A stretch of 64,000 nt of DNA from Marinitoga aeolica (GCF_029910535.1 NZ_CP069362.1:1116001-1180000); one strand, 5' to 3'; counted from the first letter of the stretch, positions 25,750 to 36,160 are shown. Notes: generated by a model not told the origin, from the letters alone. Made by a program: numbers and translations.

Positions 25750-27459
25750 TTATTTGTTATTATTTTTTAATTCAATATATTTTTCCAGTGCTTTTTTAGC
25801 AATAGGTGCAGCTACTTCCGAACCATAACCACCATTTTCAACAAACGAAACTATTGAAACTTCTGGATTATTTGCTGGCATGAATCCTGCAAACCAGGAA
25901 TGTGGTGATTTACCTCCAGTTACTTCAGCTGTTCCTGTTTTTCCGGCTACTAATTCTTTAAAATTTTTAAATACATGATATGCTGTTCCGCCATCGGAAC
26001 TATTTCCAGGATATGTCGTAACTTCTATTAATCCTTTTAAAATATTAAAATATTCAATAGGTTTAATATTGAAAACAAAATCTAATTTTTTTTCATAACT
26101 TATAGCATCTTCCGATATATTTTTGACATACTTTTCTAAAACATGAAATTTATAATATTTACCTTTTGTTGATAATATATTATATAATCTAAGAATACTA
26201 ATGGGTGTAAATTGCATATATCCCTGTCCTATTGAAGTTAAAACTGTTTCTCCAATGAACCAATCTTTTCCGAATTTTTCTTTTTTCCATGAACGACTTG
26301 GAAAAACAGAAGAAACTTCTCCAGTTAAATCTATGCCAGTTTTTTGATTTATCTTAAATAAATTAGCATATGAACTCATAGTATCTATACCAAGTTTTAA
26401 ACCAAGATTATAATAATATAAATTACATGAAACTCTCAATGATTTTACAAGATCAGTAACACCATGACCAAAAATATTCCAATCATAATATTCTGCAATA
26501 ACCTTATTTTGAGAATTTTTTAACTCAAACTTTCCATCACAGAAAATAGTGGCTTCAGGTGAAATACCTTCTTCTAAACCGACAAGCGCAAAAAAAGGTT
26601 TAATAACTGACCCTGGAGCATATACAGAAGATATAGCTCTGTTGATTAATGGTTGTTTTGTATCATATATAATTTTTTTCCAATCCTGGATTGATAATCC
26701 AGAAGAAAATAAGTTTGGTTCTATTGATGGATAACTAACAAGAGCAAGAATTTCCCCATTATTTGGGTTTGACATTATTACAGCACCGGGTTTTTTATAT
26801 TTTTCCATTTCATCATATATATATTTTTGCAAATTATAATCAATAGTAAGATATAAATCTTTTCCTTTTATTGGATCAACAGTTTCTAAAACCTTATCTA
26901 CACGCCCTCCAGGAGTAATTTTCACAATTTGATAACCAGGTTTTCCTTCTAGAATGTTATTATAAACCTTCTCAACACCATATAGAGGTACACCTTCAGA
27001 ATTAACATAACCAATAATGGGATATATAGTATTGTCTTTATATTTTCTAATATATTTTTCAGAAATTCTTATTCCTTTTATAGAGGAAATTAGTTTTATA
27101 TTTGCTGGAGTTAAATTAACTGTAATTCTTTTTTGAAAAATTAATTTATCAACGAGAGTCTCTGGAGATTTTGTTATTGTTGAAAAAGCCTTCTTTAATA
27201 ATGCGATATCTTTTTCTGAAAAAGATTCTCTATAATTTTCAATAACATATACTTTTTCATTCCAGGCTAATAAAGTACCATTTCTATCGTAAATATTTCC
27301 TCTGATGGGATTCAGAGTTATAATTTTTGTACTTAATTCTTCAACTTCTTTTGTGTATTTTGTATGATTAAAAATTTGTATATAAGCAGTTCTTGAAATT
27401 AATATAATAAAGGAAAATAAAAATAATAAAATTAGTAATTTAAATCTCGATTCTTTCAT
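25750..27459 (-). CDS. mrdA: Penicillin-binding protein 2 (elongation transpeptidase)
   Basis: 569 residues. One membrane helix at about 7-26, a pedestal domain, and a transpeptidase domain. The catalytic SVIK (SxxK) lies near residue 287, SCNLYYY (SxN) near 345, and KTGTAE (KTG) near 512. It crosslinks peptidoglycan with RodA and MreC. The start at 27459 follows GAAGGAT; the seven-codon TTG extension is disfavoured. It overlaps mreD by 20 bases. Confidence 0.94.
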   Translation of the reverse strand: MKESRFKLLILLFLFSFIILISRTAYIQIFNHTKYTKEVEELSTKIITLNPIRGNIYDRNGTLLAWNEKVYVIENYRESFSEKDIALLKKAFSTITKSPETLVDKLIFQKRITVNLTPANIKLISSIKGIRISEKYIRKYKDNTIYPIIGYVNSEGVPLYGVEKVYNNILEGKPGYQIVKITPGGRVDKVLETVDPIKGKDLYLTIDYNLQKYIYDEMEKYKKPGAVIMSNPNNGEILALVSYPSIEPNLFSSGLSIQDWKKIIYDTKQPLINRAISSVYAPGSVIKPFFALVGLEEGISPEATIFCDGKFELKNSQNKVIAEYYDWNIFGHGVTDLVKSLRVSCNLYYYNLGLKLGIDTMSSYANLFKINQKTGIDLTGEVSSVFPSRSWKKEKFGKDWFIGETVLTSIGQGYMQFTPISILRLYNILSTKGKYYKFHVLEKYVKNISEDAISYEKKLDFVFNIKPIEYFNILKGLIEVTTYPGNSSDGGTAYHVFKNFKELVAGKTGTAEVTGGKSPHSWFAGFMPANNPEVSIVSFVENGGYGSEVAAPIAKKALEKYIELKNNNK

Positions 27460-27853
27460 TTTTACCGATCCTTCCAGCAATAATAAAATGAGTAATAGAA
27501 AGCAAAATATATGAGATTAACAATACATAAAAGTTTTTGTTTATAAAAGCCAGAAAAAATAACGGTATTGAAGAACTAAAAAGGCTTCTCAAATAGCTCT
27601 TTTCTAAAAACTCAAAAATATGAAATGAAGATATTGTTAAAATAAAAAAGATAATTGTCATTAATCCAACATCATATTTAGATGCAAAATATATAACAGA
27701 ATATAATAAAGCAAAAAAGTACATTTTTTCTTTAAATAAGTATTGAACAATTAAAAATATTATTGGAAAAGAAAAAAACAATACATCACCCATCCATCTG
27801 TCCCATGAAGAAGAGATTAAAGTCATAACGATAATATAAATATATGACATCAT
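27440..27853 (-). CDS. mreD: Rod shape-determining protein MreD
   Basis: 137 very hydrophobic residues with about five membrane helices. MreD sequences diverge widely, so the call rests on the order mreB-mreC-mreD-mrdA and size. It overlaps mreC by four bases and mrdA by 20. Confidence 0.8.
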   Translation of the reverse strand: MMSYIYIIVMTLISSSWDRWMGDVLFFSFPIIFLIVQYLFKEKMYFFALLYSVIYFASKYDVGLMTIIFFILTISSFHIFEFLEKSYLRSLFSSSIPLFFLAFINKNFYVLLISYILLSITHFIIAGRIGKNERIEI

Positions 27854-28530
27854 TTCACCCCAAATTCGCTAAAAAGAATAATTTTACTGTCTAAATTTGT
27901 TGGATATAAATAATAAATAGTATTGGATTTTTTATAAACCCTTCCTTTTATTGTTAATGTCTTATTAATCCAATTTGATTTTGATATAGTTAAAGTAACC
28001 TCTTCTGCATTATCAAAAACAGAAAAACCTTCTGGAATATTAATAAAAATATTTCCGTTTCCACTTTCTTTTATCAATAGTTCAACATTCTTGTATGAAC
28101 CAAAAATCTCATGATTACCCCATCCTAATTTTTTAATCACTTTATTATTTCTTAAAGAACTATCTACAAAACCAATAATCATACCATTTTTGGTAAATGC
28201 AATTTCATTGTTTTTAACATCTTTACCTGTTTTTACATAATAATATTTAGAATCTTCATTTATAAAAATTCCCGGAATTAAAGACAAATTTAACTCTATG
28301 TTTTCATTTTTAATATGTATAGATTTAGTATAATCAGATATAATATTATCCAAATTTTCTAAATATTCCGCATTTTTTGTTAATAATAAATAATTATTTC
28401 TTATTTCATAAAAAACAATATCCAGAGGATAATTTACTCTGGATATAATAGAATTTATATAAGGGAATAATGTTGAAATTATGGAAATAAATAGTAATAT
28501 TATAGTATAAGAAATAAATTTCCTGAACAT
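27850..28530 (-). CDS. mreC: Rod shape-determining protein MreC
   Basis: 226 residues: a short cytoplasmic start, a membrane helix at about 7-25, a coiled stretch and a periplasmic beta-barrel domain. KNGMIIGFVD near residue 112 resembles the conserved GLVG turn of MreC. It lies one base after mreB. Confidence 0.88.
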   Translation of the reverse strand: MFRKFISYTIILLFISIISTLFPYINSIISRVNYPLDIVFYEIRNNYLLLTKNAEYLENLDNIISDYTKSIHIKNENIELNLSLIPGIFINEDSKYYYVKTGKDVKNNEIAFTKNGMIIGFVDSSLRNNKVIKKLGWGNHEIFGSYKNVELLIKESGNGNIFINIPEGFSVFDNAEEVTLTISKSNWINKTLTIKGRVYKKSNTIYYLYPTNLDSKIILFSEFGVK

Positions 28531-28531
28531 A

Positions 28532-29542
28532 TTACCTCTGTAATTTAGCTAAATTTTCTAAAATTTTTATTTTGTCAAGCACCATACCGGCTCCTCTGGC
28601 TACAGCAGTTAAAGGATCTTCTGCGACAATAACCTTAATTTTAGTTTCATGCTCAATTAATTCTTTTAAACCCTTTAATAATGCACCACCACCCGAAAGG
28701 TATATACCTTTCATAACAATGTCAGTTAATAATTCTGGAGGTGTTTCTTCAACAGTTAATTTTATTTGTTCTACAATTTTGGAGACAGGATTACTTATTG
28801 CTTCTCTTATTTCAAAACCTTTTAATATTATATTTTTTGGAAGACCGGATAAAATATCTCTGCCAATAATTTCAATTTCTTCATTATCATATTCCTCATT
28901 TGGCCATGTATTACCTATTCTCTTTTTAATTTTTTCTGCAGTTCTTTCACCAATAAGAAGACCGGCTTTATCTTTAACATAGTTTATAATAGCTTCATCG
29001 AGTTCATCGCCAGCTATTCTAACGGATTTTGAAAGAACAATGCTACCAAGAGAAATAACAGCAATTTCTGTTGTTCCACCACCAATATCAACAACCATAT
29101 TTCCTGACGCCTCTTCAACATTTAAACCAACCCCAATAGCTGTTGCCATTGCTTCTTCAATTAAAAAAGCTTTTCCAGCTCCAGCATCCAATGTTGCTTT
29201 GTATAGAGCGCTTCTTTCAACTTCTGTAGCATCTGTTGGTACACCAACAACTACAGTTGGTTTGAAAAATGTGAATGATCCAACTGAAGCGCTTATAAAG
29301 TATTTTAACATAGCTAATGCAGTATTATAATCAGCAATAACACCATCTTTTAAAGGTCTAACAGCTATTATATTAGCAGGAGTTTTACCTATCATTTTTT
29401 TTGCTTCTTTTCCAACAGTCAAAATTTCTTTAGTATCCTTTTCTATAGCAATAACAGATGGTTCATTAACAACAATTCCTTTTCCTTTTACGTAAACCAA
29501 AGTATTAGCAGTTCCCAAATCTATACCAATATTCGCTCTCAT
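28532..29542 (-). CDS. mreB: Actin-like cell-shape protein MreB
   Basis: 336 residues. [13 protein letters not shown] at residues 4-16 (phosphate 1), [18 protein letters not shown] near 150-168 (phosphate 2), and GGGALLKGL near 285 (adenosine) are intact. It forms membrane-bound filaments that guide wall elongation. A promoter with both -10 and -35 elements lies just upstream. Confidence 0.98.
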   Translation of the reverse strand: MRANIGIDLGTANTLVYVKGKGIVVNEPSVIAIEKDTKEILTVGKEAKKMIGKTPANIIAVRPLKDGVIADYNTALAMLKYFISASVGSFTFFKPTVVVGVPTDATEVERSALYKATLDAGAGKAFLIEEAMATAIGVGLNVEEASGNMVVDIGGGTTEIAVISLGSIVLSKSVRIAGDELDEAIINYVKDKAGLLIGERTAEKIKKRIGNTWPNEEYDNEEIEIIGRDILSGLPKNIILKGFEIREAISNPVSKIVEQIKLTVEETPPELLTDIVMKGIYLSGGGALLKGLKELIEHETKIKVIVAEDPLTAVARGAGMVLDKIKILENLAKLQR

Positions 29543-29572
29543 TTCAAATCCTCCTGAATTTTATTTTTATAA

Positions 29573-29601
29573 ATTATATCACAATATATTGAAATATTGA
29601 A
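29573..29601 (-). promoter_or_regulatory. Promoter for the mreBCD-mrdA operon
   Basis: On the minus strand TTCAAT is followed after 17 bases by TATAAT with TGA extension (29573-29581), about 30 bases before the mreB start. Confidence 0.65.
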
Positions 29602-29627
29602 GATTTTAAGAGAAAAATCATAAATAA

Positions 29628-30110
29628 TTATCTATTACTATATTTTTGAAAATTACCATGACAAAATGCAATAGCCAATGCGTCTGCAGCATCATCAGGT
29701 GTGGGTGTTTTTTTAAGATTAAATACTACTTTCAACATTCTTTGAATTTGTCCTTTTTCTGCTCTTCCATAACCTGTAATAGCCTGCTTTACCTGATAAG
29801 GTGTATATTCAAAAATTGGAATACTGGCTTTTTGTAAAGCCAGTAAAATAACACCTCTAGCTTCACCAACTTGAATAGCAGTTTTTACATTTTTAAAGAA
29901 AAAAAGACTTTCAACTGCTGCTTCATCAGGATTATAATCTTTAATTAAATTATTGAGTTTATCAAAAATCTCAAGAAGCCGTGCGTTTAAGTCAGCCTTT
30001 TTATCAGTTTCTATAACACCAAAATCTATTAATTTAAAATTATTACCTGTTTTTTCAATAACTCCATATCCGATTCTACCATATCCTGGATCAATACCTA
30101 ATATTCTCAT
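29628..30110 (-). CDS. ruvC: Crossover junction endodeoxyribonuclease RuvC
   Basis: 160 residues, resolves Holliday junctions. Acidic residues are visible: D7 in LGIDPGYGRIGYG, E67-68 region in AAVESLFFF, and DDAADALAIAFCH near the C-terminus. YTPYQVKQAITGYGRAEKGQIQ is a family block. ruvA and ruvB are elsewhere. It has its own promoter at 30215-30223. Confidence 0.95.
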   Translation of the reverse strand: MRILGIDPGYGRIGYGVIEKTGNNFKLIDFGVIETDKKADLNARLLEIFDKLNNLIKDYNPDEAAVESLFFFKNVKTAIQVGEARGVILLALQKASIPIFEYTPYQVKQAITGYGRAEKGQIQRMLKVVFNLKKTPTPDDAADALAIAFCHGNFQKYSNR

Positions 30111-30188
30111 TTTTCACCTCTTCAAAGAAAAATTCTTAATTAGTCTCCTGAATCTTGTTTTTTCTTAGTTTTTTGAAATAAAACACCA

Positions 30189-30223
30189 TGATGAAAATTA
30201 GCATTTTCATCAAAATTATATCA
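30189..30223 (-). promoter_or_regulatory. ruvC promoter with operator-like inverted repeat
   Basis: The minus-strand -10 TGATATAAT is at 30215-30223. Directly downstream lies a perfect 10-bp inverted repeat, TGATGAAAAT (30189-30198) and ATTTTCATCA (30203-30212), covering the expected start of transcription. It could be an operator or a leader hairpin. Confidence 0.5.
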
Positions 30224-30293
30224 TGAAATAGAAAAAAAACATCTAAATTTTTCGCCAAATAAACCATTCAAAAGCAACTTTTGTGTTATAATT

Positions 30294-30302
30294 AAATTGA
30301 AT
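30294..30302 (+). promoter_or_regulatory. Extended -10 promoter for the 30324-45498 gene array
   Basis: TGTTATAAT on the plus strand, 21 bases before the start codon at 30324. No convincing -35 is seen. Confidence 0.6.
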
Positions 30303-30323
30303 TTAAGATAAATGGAGGTAAAT

Positions 30324-31685
30324 ATGAAAAAGTCGTTAATAATTTATTTTTTATTTTTAATAACTATTTCGTTTTCAAATATAATCTGGGAAATAAATCC
30401 AACCAACTTTAAAATAGTTGAATATAATAAGTTTATGACTTTATCCTGGGATATAAATGAAAAAGTAAATTACTATAGTTTATATTTTGGTGAAAGTGAG
30501 AAAAACTTAAAATTAGTATATAACGGTGAAAAGTCAAAATATATAATAAAAGAATTAAAACCTAATAAAAATTATTATTGGAGGATAAAGGCTTATACAG
30601 AGAAAGGAATAATAGAATCTGAAATATTTAGATTCTATCTGCAATTAAAAAAACCAGAAATAAAAAATGTATATCCGAATTTCGAGCATGATTTAGATTC
30701 CAGCAACATTCAATTTAAATGGAATTTGAATTATCCTGTGAATTATACAACAACTTTTATTTTGTATAAAAATAATGAAAAAATCATTGAAAAAAGGCTT
30801 TTAGGAAATAAATATGTAATGAATTTGGTTCCAGGAATAAATTATAAATGGTATATTATATTAGACGATGAATTTAAAAATAAATATACTTTTGGTCCAT
30901 ATATATTTTCTACAAAACCTTTTGATTTTTTAATGAGTTTAAAAAATTCAATATATGAAATAAAAACATATGATAAGTATCTGGAAAAAAGACCTATATA
31001 CAATTTAAACGACAATATAGAATCATTTTACGAATATAAAAATTTTATTATATTAAAAATGAAAGATAGGATAGAAATAGTTCATAAAAGTGGTAAAAAA
31101 ACCTCTGAAATTGATGTTGAAAATATAAAAGATTATTATATAGAGAAAAAAAATGATGAATTATTATTATACATAGTAAATGAAAAAAGTTTAAAAGTTT
31201 TTGATATAACAAATCCTTATTACCCATTTTTAAAAAAAGAAATTATTGGTAATTTTATTTCAGTGTCATCAAATGATTTTAGTATAATTCTTTTGTCAAA
31301 AAATAACTTAATATTAATGGATAAAAAATATAAAATATATTTTCAAAAAGAAATTAAACAATTAAAAAAAATAATTTATAACAATAACAAAATGTTTATT
31401 GTTGCTTTGTCAGACAAGCTGATAAGATATGACTATAAAAATGGGATGATATATTATAAAAAAGAATTGAGATTATCTAAAATAATTTCATATGATATAT
31501 ATGAAAATAAGATAGCTTTTTTAACAATTAATAATGAAATATATGTTTATAATATGGATTTTGAATTATTGGATTATATTTATTTAAAAGAAAAAATAAA
31601 AAAAATAAAGCTTTATGGTAACCTTATTTATTATTATTCTGATGATTTGAATTTTATAGAGATGAATAACTCAGGAAGGAAGTGA
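30324..31685 (+). CDS. Secreted protein with fibronectin-III-like N-terminus, unknown
   Basis: 453 residues with a signal peptide (1-18). Residues about 20-110 resemble a fibronectin type III module (LSWDINEKVNYYSLYF ... LKPNKNYYWRIKAY), and a second similar module follows at about 110-205. The C-terminal 230 residues contain short repeated strands such as NEIYVYNMDFELLDY, which suggest a beta-propeller. The start at 30324 follows GGAGG; an ATG at 30312 is part of that site. Probably an envelope or surface protein. I do not recognise the family. Confidence 0.65.
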   Translation: MKKSLIIYFLFLITISFSNIIWEINPTNFKIVEYNKFMTLSWDINEKVNYYSLYFGESEKNLKLVYNGEKSKYIIKELKPNKNYYWRIKAYTEKGIIESEIFRFYLQLKKPEIKNVYPNFEHDLDSSNIQFKWNLNYPVNYTTTFILYKNNEKIIEKRLLGNKYVMNLVPGINYKWYIILDDEFKNKYTFGPYIFSTKPFDFLMSLKNSIYEIKTYDKYLEKRPIYNLNDNIESFYEYKNFIILKMKDRIEIVHKSGKKTSEIDVENIKDYYIEKKNDELLLYIVNEKSLKVFDITNPYYPFLKKEIIGNFISVSSNDFSIILLSKNNLILMDKKYKIYFQKEIKQLKKIIYNNNKMFIVALSDKLIRYDYKNGMIYYKKELRLSKIISYDIYENKIAFLTINNEIYVYNMDFELLDYIYLKEKIKKIKLYGNLIYYYSDDLNFIEMNNSGRK

Positions 31686-31690
31686 TTTTT

Positions 31691-33115
31691 TTGATTGCTG
31701 TAATAGGTGGGGGAATAGTAGGAACTCTTATTGCAAGGGAACTGAATAAATATGTAGAAGATGTATGGCTTTTTGAAGCAAAAACGAATTTTGGTATGGG
31801 GGTAACAAAATCAAATTCTGCAGTTTTGCATGGTGGTTATGATGATCCACCAGGCAGTTTAAGAGCCCAATTATGTTACAAGGGGAATCAACTATATACA
31901 CAATTACAAAAAGAATTACATTTTGATTTAAAAAGGGTTGGATCACATGTTGTTGCAATTGAAGATGAAGAAACTAAATATATATATAATCTTTTAAAAA
32001 AAGCTGAAAAAAATGGAGTAAAGGAAGTTAGAATAGTTGAAAAATTAGAATTACTTGAAATGGAAAAAAATATCAATCCAAAAGCCAAACGATCATTATT
32101 TTGTGAAATAGCAGGTATTTTTGATCCCTGGATAGTTGCCATGCAGGCAGCAAAATCCGTTAGAATAAATGGTGGAAGAACATTAATAAAAAAACGTCTT
32201 GTCGAAGTTGAAAAGAAAAATGGAAAATTTTTACTCAGATTTCAGGATAAATCTGAATATTTTGCTGATCTTGTTATTAACGCTGCAGGATTGTTTGCAG
32301 ATGATGTGGCTAAATTATTTGATGATGAAGTACCAGAAATTTTTCCTGTAAAAGGGGAGTATTTCTTACTATCAAAAGATTTTCAATATGTAAATTCTAC
32401 AATTTTTCCTGTACCAACTGGAATTTCGAAAGGTTGTTTGGTTTTACCAACAGTAGATGGTGGATTTTTAGTAGGTCCAAATGCCAATAGAGTTTTATCA
32501 AAATATGATACAGCCACAACAAGAGAAGGACTTAATGAAATAAGAGAAAAAGGAACAAAATTAGTTCCAAATTTGAATTTTAGAAGACATCTTGTAAAAA
32601 CATTTGCAGGATTAAGACCTGAAACAGAAAAAAAAGATTTTTATATAGATATAGGAAAAAGTGGTGCAATTCATGTATCTGGAATTAGATCACCAGGACT
32701 CACAGCAGCACCGGCAATAGCCAAATATGTTGTTGAATATTTAATTCAGGAAAAACTAGGTATGAATTTATATAAAAGGGAAAACTATGTACCAGAAGTA
32801 GAAAAAACACCACATTTAGTCCATATCAATAGAAATGAATGGAATGAAATTATTCAAAAAGATCCCAATGCAGGAGAAATGATTTGTCACTGTAATAAAG
32901 TAACCAAAAAAGAAATAATTGATGCTATTAAAAATGGTGCAAGAACATTAGATGATATTAAATTTATGACAAGAGCATCTTTTGGAGAATGTCAGGGTGG
33001 TTTTTGTACAGCTAAGATTTTAAAAATATTGGCAGAATATACAGGAAGAGATCCAAGAGAAATAAATCAAAATGAAGATGGATCATGGATTGTGAATGCG
33101 AAGGTGAGAATATGA
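31691..33115 (+). CDS. GlpA-like FAD-dependent dehydrogenase with BFD [2Fe-2S] domain
   Basis: 474 residues. An FAD-binding AVIGGGIVGTLIAREL motif at the N-terminus and the DAO fold resemble anaerobic glycerol-3-phosphate dehydrogenase subunit A. The C-terminal domain has the BFD-like iron-sulfur pattern CHC (near residue 399) ... C ... GGFC (near 438). The probable reaction is oxidation of glycerol-3-phosphate, but the substrate is inferred. I chose the TTG at 31691 because AGGAAGTGA precedes it; a GTG at 31682 is possible. It overlaps the next gene by four bases (ATGA). Confidence 0.82.
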   Translation: MIAVIGGGIVGTLIARELNKYVEDVWLFEAKTNFGMGVTKSNSAVLHGGYDDPPGSLRAQLCYKGNQLYTQLQKELHFDLKRVGSHVVAIEDEETKYIYNLLKKAEKNGVKEVRIVEKLELLEMEKNINPKAKRSLFCEIAGIFDPWIVAMQAAKSVRINGGRTLIKKRLVEVEKKNGKFLLRFQDKSEYFADLVINAAGLFADDVAKLFDDEVPEIFPVKGEYFLLSKDFQYVNSTIFPVPTGISKGCLVLPTVDGGFLVGPNANRVLSKYDTATTREGLNEIREKGTKLVPNLNFRRHLVKTFAGLRPETEKKDFYIDIGKSGAIHVSGIRSPGLTAAPAIAKYVVEYLIQEKLGMNLYKRENYVPEVEKTPHLVHINRNEWNEIIQKDPNAGEMICHCNKVTKKEIIDAIKNGARTLDDIKFMTRASFGECQGGFCTAKILKILAEYTGRDPREINQNEDGSWIVNAKVRI

Positions 33116-34332
33116 AATATAAAACAGATGTGGTTGTTATAGGTGGTGGAGCAGCGGGGATGGCTGCTGCATATAGAGCAAAAAAAGAAGGAGTTGATGT
33201 AATTCTCCTTGAAAGAGATGAAGATACCGGAGGGGTTTTAAATCAATGTATTCATAATGGTTTTGGCTTACAATATTTCAGAAAAGATTTAACAGGTCCA
33301 GAATTTAAAGAATATGCAAAAGAAAGATTGGAAGATATAGAAATATTATTTGGAACGTATGTACTTGAAGTAAGAAAAGATAGGACAATTGTTTTTGTTG
33401 ATAAAAGAGGAATTCACGAAATAGAAACAAAAGCATTGGTTATGGCAACAGGAGCCAGAGAAAGGCACTTTAATTCATTGCCAGTTCCAGGGAAAAGAAT
33501 AACAGGTGTATTCACAGCTGGATTGGCTCAAAGATTTATTAATCTTGAAAATTTAAAACCAGGTAGTAAAGCTGTAATTTTAGGTTCTGGAGATATTGGT
33601 CTTATAATGGCAAGAAGACTTACACTTGAAGGAATAAAAGTTGAAGCAGTACTTGAAATCATGCCTTATCCCGGAGGTCTTGAAAGAAATGTTCAACAGT
33701 GTTTAAAAGATTTTGATATTCCATTATATTTATCTCATACCGTCACTGCAATTGAAGGTGATAGAAGATTAGAAAAGGTAATAGCTGCTCAAGTTGATTA
33801 TAAATGGGATCCTATTCCGGGAACTGAAAAAGAATTTGAAGTAGATACCTTAATCACATCAGTTGGATTAATTCCTCAAACTAAACCTGTTGATTTTGTT
33901 GAAACCGATCCTGGTTTTTTAGTTTCAAATACAAATCAAACATCTGAAGATTGGATATTTGCGGCAGGGAATTGTACAGTGATATTTGACCTGGTAGATT
34001 ATGTAGCAAAAGAGGGAGAAAAAGCAGGTAAATATGCTGCATTATATGCTAGAGGTGAATATAAAAAGGGTAAAAAAGTAAAAGTAAGAAAAGGAGATAA
34101 TATTGGAATTGTACATCCGGTATATATAGATCCAACTCAGGAATCCACATTATATATAAGGGTATCACGGGTATTTGATAGAGCAAGTATAAAGGTATTA
34201 CCATTAGATGTTGAAGTAATTGAGGATGAAGCAAGACCACCAGAAATGATTGTGGTAAAATTGAAACCTTTTGATGAAAATATAGATGAAATCGAGGTGA
34301 TGGCAGATGAGCTCATCTCAAAACTTGGTTAA
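33112..34332 (+). CDS. Pyridine-nucleotide/FAD oxidoreductase partner of the GlpA-like protein
   Basis: 406 residues with two dinucleotide-binding folds: VVVIGGGAAGMAAAYRA at the start and ILGSGDIGLIMARR near residue 162. CIHNGFGLQYFRKDLTG near residue 50 is a conserved family block. These proteins stand beside GlpA-like dehydrogenases and DUF1667 proteins in Thermotogota and probably pass electrons to NAD or another acceptor. ATG at 33112 overlaps the upstream stop, with AAGGTGA. Confidence 0.83.
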   Translation: MKYKTDVVVIGGGAAGMAAAYRAKKEGVDVILLERDEDTGGVLNQCIHNGFGLQYFRKDLTGPEFKEYAKERLEDIEILFGTYVLEVRKDRTIVFVDKRGIHEIETKALVMATGARERHFNSLPVPGKRITGVFTAGLAQRFINLENLKPGSKAVILGSGDIGLIMARRLTLEGIKVEAVLEIMPYPGGLERNVQQCLKDFDIPLYLSHTVTAIEGDRRLEKVIAAQVDYKWDPIPGTEKEFEVDTLITSVGLIPQTKPVDFVETDPGFLVSNTNQTSEDWIFAAGNCTVIFDLVDYVAKEGEKAGKYAALYARGEYKKGKKVKVRKGDNIGIVHPVYIDPTQESTLYIRVSRVFDRASIKVLPLDVEVIEDEARPPEMIVVKLKPFDENIDEIEVMADELISKLG

Positions 34333-34690
34333 GGAACTAACCTGCGTAAGATGTCCGCTTGGATGTAAGGTAAAAATTGAGTATACAGAAGAATTAGAAG
34401 TTTTAAACGTTTCAGGTAACAAATGTCCAAGAGGAAGAGAATATGCTATTCAGGAAATAAGTGATCCGCATAGAATACTCGTTACCAGTGTAAAAGTGAA
34501 AAAAGGTAAATATTTATTGGCTTCAGTAAAGACAACAGATGCCATACCTTTAAGATTATTTGATGAAGCCATGAAAATAATAGAAAAATTAGAAATTGAG
34601 GCACCTGTAAAAAGAGGCGATATAATAATAAAGAATTTTTTAGAAACAGGAACAGATTTAATTGTTACAAGAAGTGTCGAAAGGTTGTGA
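34307..34690 (+). CDS. DUF1667 protein (cysteine-rich redox partner)
   Basis: 127 residues with CVRCPLGCKV near residue 13-22 and a further cysteine in NKCPRGREYAIQE near 39. Four cysteines can bind an iron-sulfur cluster or zinc. The family is usually encoded with the two upstream oxidoreductases and likely forms a complex with them. The start ATG is preceded by GAGGTGA and overlaps the end of the preceding gene by 26 bases. Confidence 0.82.
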   Translation: MSSSQNLVKELTCVRCPLGCKVKIEYTEELEVLNVSGNKCPRGREYAIQEISDPHRILVTSVKVKKGKYLLASVKTTDAIPLRLFDEAMKIIEKLEIEAPVKRGDIIIKNFLETGTDLIVTRSVERL

Positions 34691-34693
34691 AAT

Positions 34694-36160
34694 ATGGAAT
34701 CGAGAAATATGGTTATTGAAACATATTCTAAAATTTCTGACCTTGTAATGGAACTCAGTTCATTAAATAGTTTAAGCCAAATCGAAGACTCTATTCACTC
34801 AATAATCAGTAAATTAATTCCGATAAAAGAAGAGTATTTTTTAAAACCAGATGAAAATAAATATATTGAAATTAATAATAAAAATATATCAGAAGAAATC
34901 AAAGATTTAGCTGCATGGGCAGCTAAATCTTTGAAAATCTCTGTTTTTCCTTTAGATAGCGGAGAAAATGCTTTAATATTACCATTTTCAAAATCACAAA
35001 AATTAATGTTAGTCTATATTTGCAAAACAAATATAGACGAGATTTCAAATGAAGTAATGCTATTTTTAAATATAATGAGTTTTTTAACTGCTGCAATAAT
35101 AGAAAACCTTCAGTTATATGAGGAAATTTTAAAAACTAATGAAGTTATAGAAAAAAACAGAGATTTTTTGAATCAGATATTAAATTCAATGATTAGTGGT
35201 CTGGCAGTTTTTGATCAAAAATATAAAAAAATATTTTTTAATTCTAATTTTGAAAAATTTGAAAAAGATTATGGAAATACATTATTGGAATATATAAAAA
35301 ATGAATTGATAAATTTGGAGGTTGTTGGTGAAAAACTAACAAAAGAATTTGAAATAAAAAACCATTTTTTATCAATAGATTTTTTAAAAACTAAAGATAA
35401 AAATTATCTGGTCATAATTTCTGATATTACAGGAACAAAAGAACTTGAAAGATTGAAAAAAATAGATCAGATGAAAACAGAATTTTTATCAACAGTTTCT
35501 CATGAGTTAAGAACACCATTAGCAGCTATTAAAGCATATTCTGAATCAATAGTTGATAGTTTAGAAATACTGGATACAGAAACATTAAAGGATTTTATGG
35601 AAACAATATTAAATGAAGCTGATCATCTTCAAAATTTACTTGATGAAATATTGGATTTTTCAAGATTAGAAATGAAAACTATAAATATAAAAAAAGAAAA
35701 TTTCTCCATAAATGAATTAATTGAAGAGATATATGTAGCAAATAAAAATAAAGCAGAAATAAATGGGGTTAAATTATATAAGGTTTTACCAAAAGAAAAT
35801 ATAATTGTTAATTTAGATAGAACAAGGGTAAAACAAATATTGTCTAATTTAATTGACAATGCTATAAAATATTCTGATAAACGAAAAGATTTAAAATTCA
35901 TAAAAATTACAGTGAAAGATGAAAAAGATATAGTATTAATATTAGTTGAAGATAATGGAATAGGAATAGCAAAAGAACATCATGATAAAATATTTGAAAA
36001 ATTTTATAGAGTTGATTCCTCATTAACATATGAAATATCAGGTACAGGAATAGGATTATCTGTGGTGAAGGAATTGGTAGAAATCCAGGGTGGTAAAATA
36101 TGGTTGAAAAGCGTTGAGGGAAAAGGAACAAGATTTTATATAGAGTTTAAAAAAGGATAG
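34694..36160 (+). CDS. Soluble sensor histidine kinase
   Basis: 488 residues without obvious membrane helices. An N-terminal GAF-like domain (to about 140), a linker helix, a PAS-like domain (about 155-250), HisKA with VSHELRTPLAA near residue 269, and HATPase_c with NLIDNAIKYS, EDNGIGIAKEHHDKIFEKF and GTGIGLSVVKELV. It should autophosphorylate on the HisKA histidine. No response regulator gene is adjacent; the next gene encodes an HDOD protein. Confidence 0.92.
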   Translation: MESRNMVIETYSKISDLVMELSSLNSLSQIEDSIHSIISKLIPIKEEYFLKPDENKYIEINNKNISEEIKDLAAWAAKSLKISVFPLDSGENALILPFSKSQKLMLVYICKTNIDEISNEVMLFLNIMSFLTAAIIENLQLYEEILKTNEVIEKNRDFLNQILNSMISGLAVFDQKYKKIFFNSNFEKFEKDYGNTLLEYIKNELINLEVVGEKLTKEFEIKNHFLSIDFLKTKDKNYLVIISDITGTKELERLKKIDQMKTEFLSTVSHELRTPLAAIKAYSESIVDSLEILDTETLKDFMETILNEADHLQNLLDEILDFSRLEMKTINIKKENFSINELIEEIYVANKNKAEINGVKLYKVLPKENIIVNLDRTRVKQILSNLIDNAIKYSDKRKDLKFIKITVKDEKDIVLILVEDNGIGIAKEHHDKIFEKFYRVDSSLTYEISGTGIGLSVVKELVEIQGGKIWLKSVEGKGTRFYIEFKKG

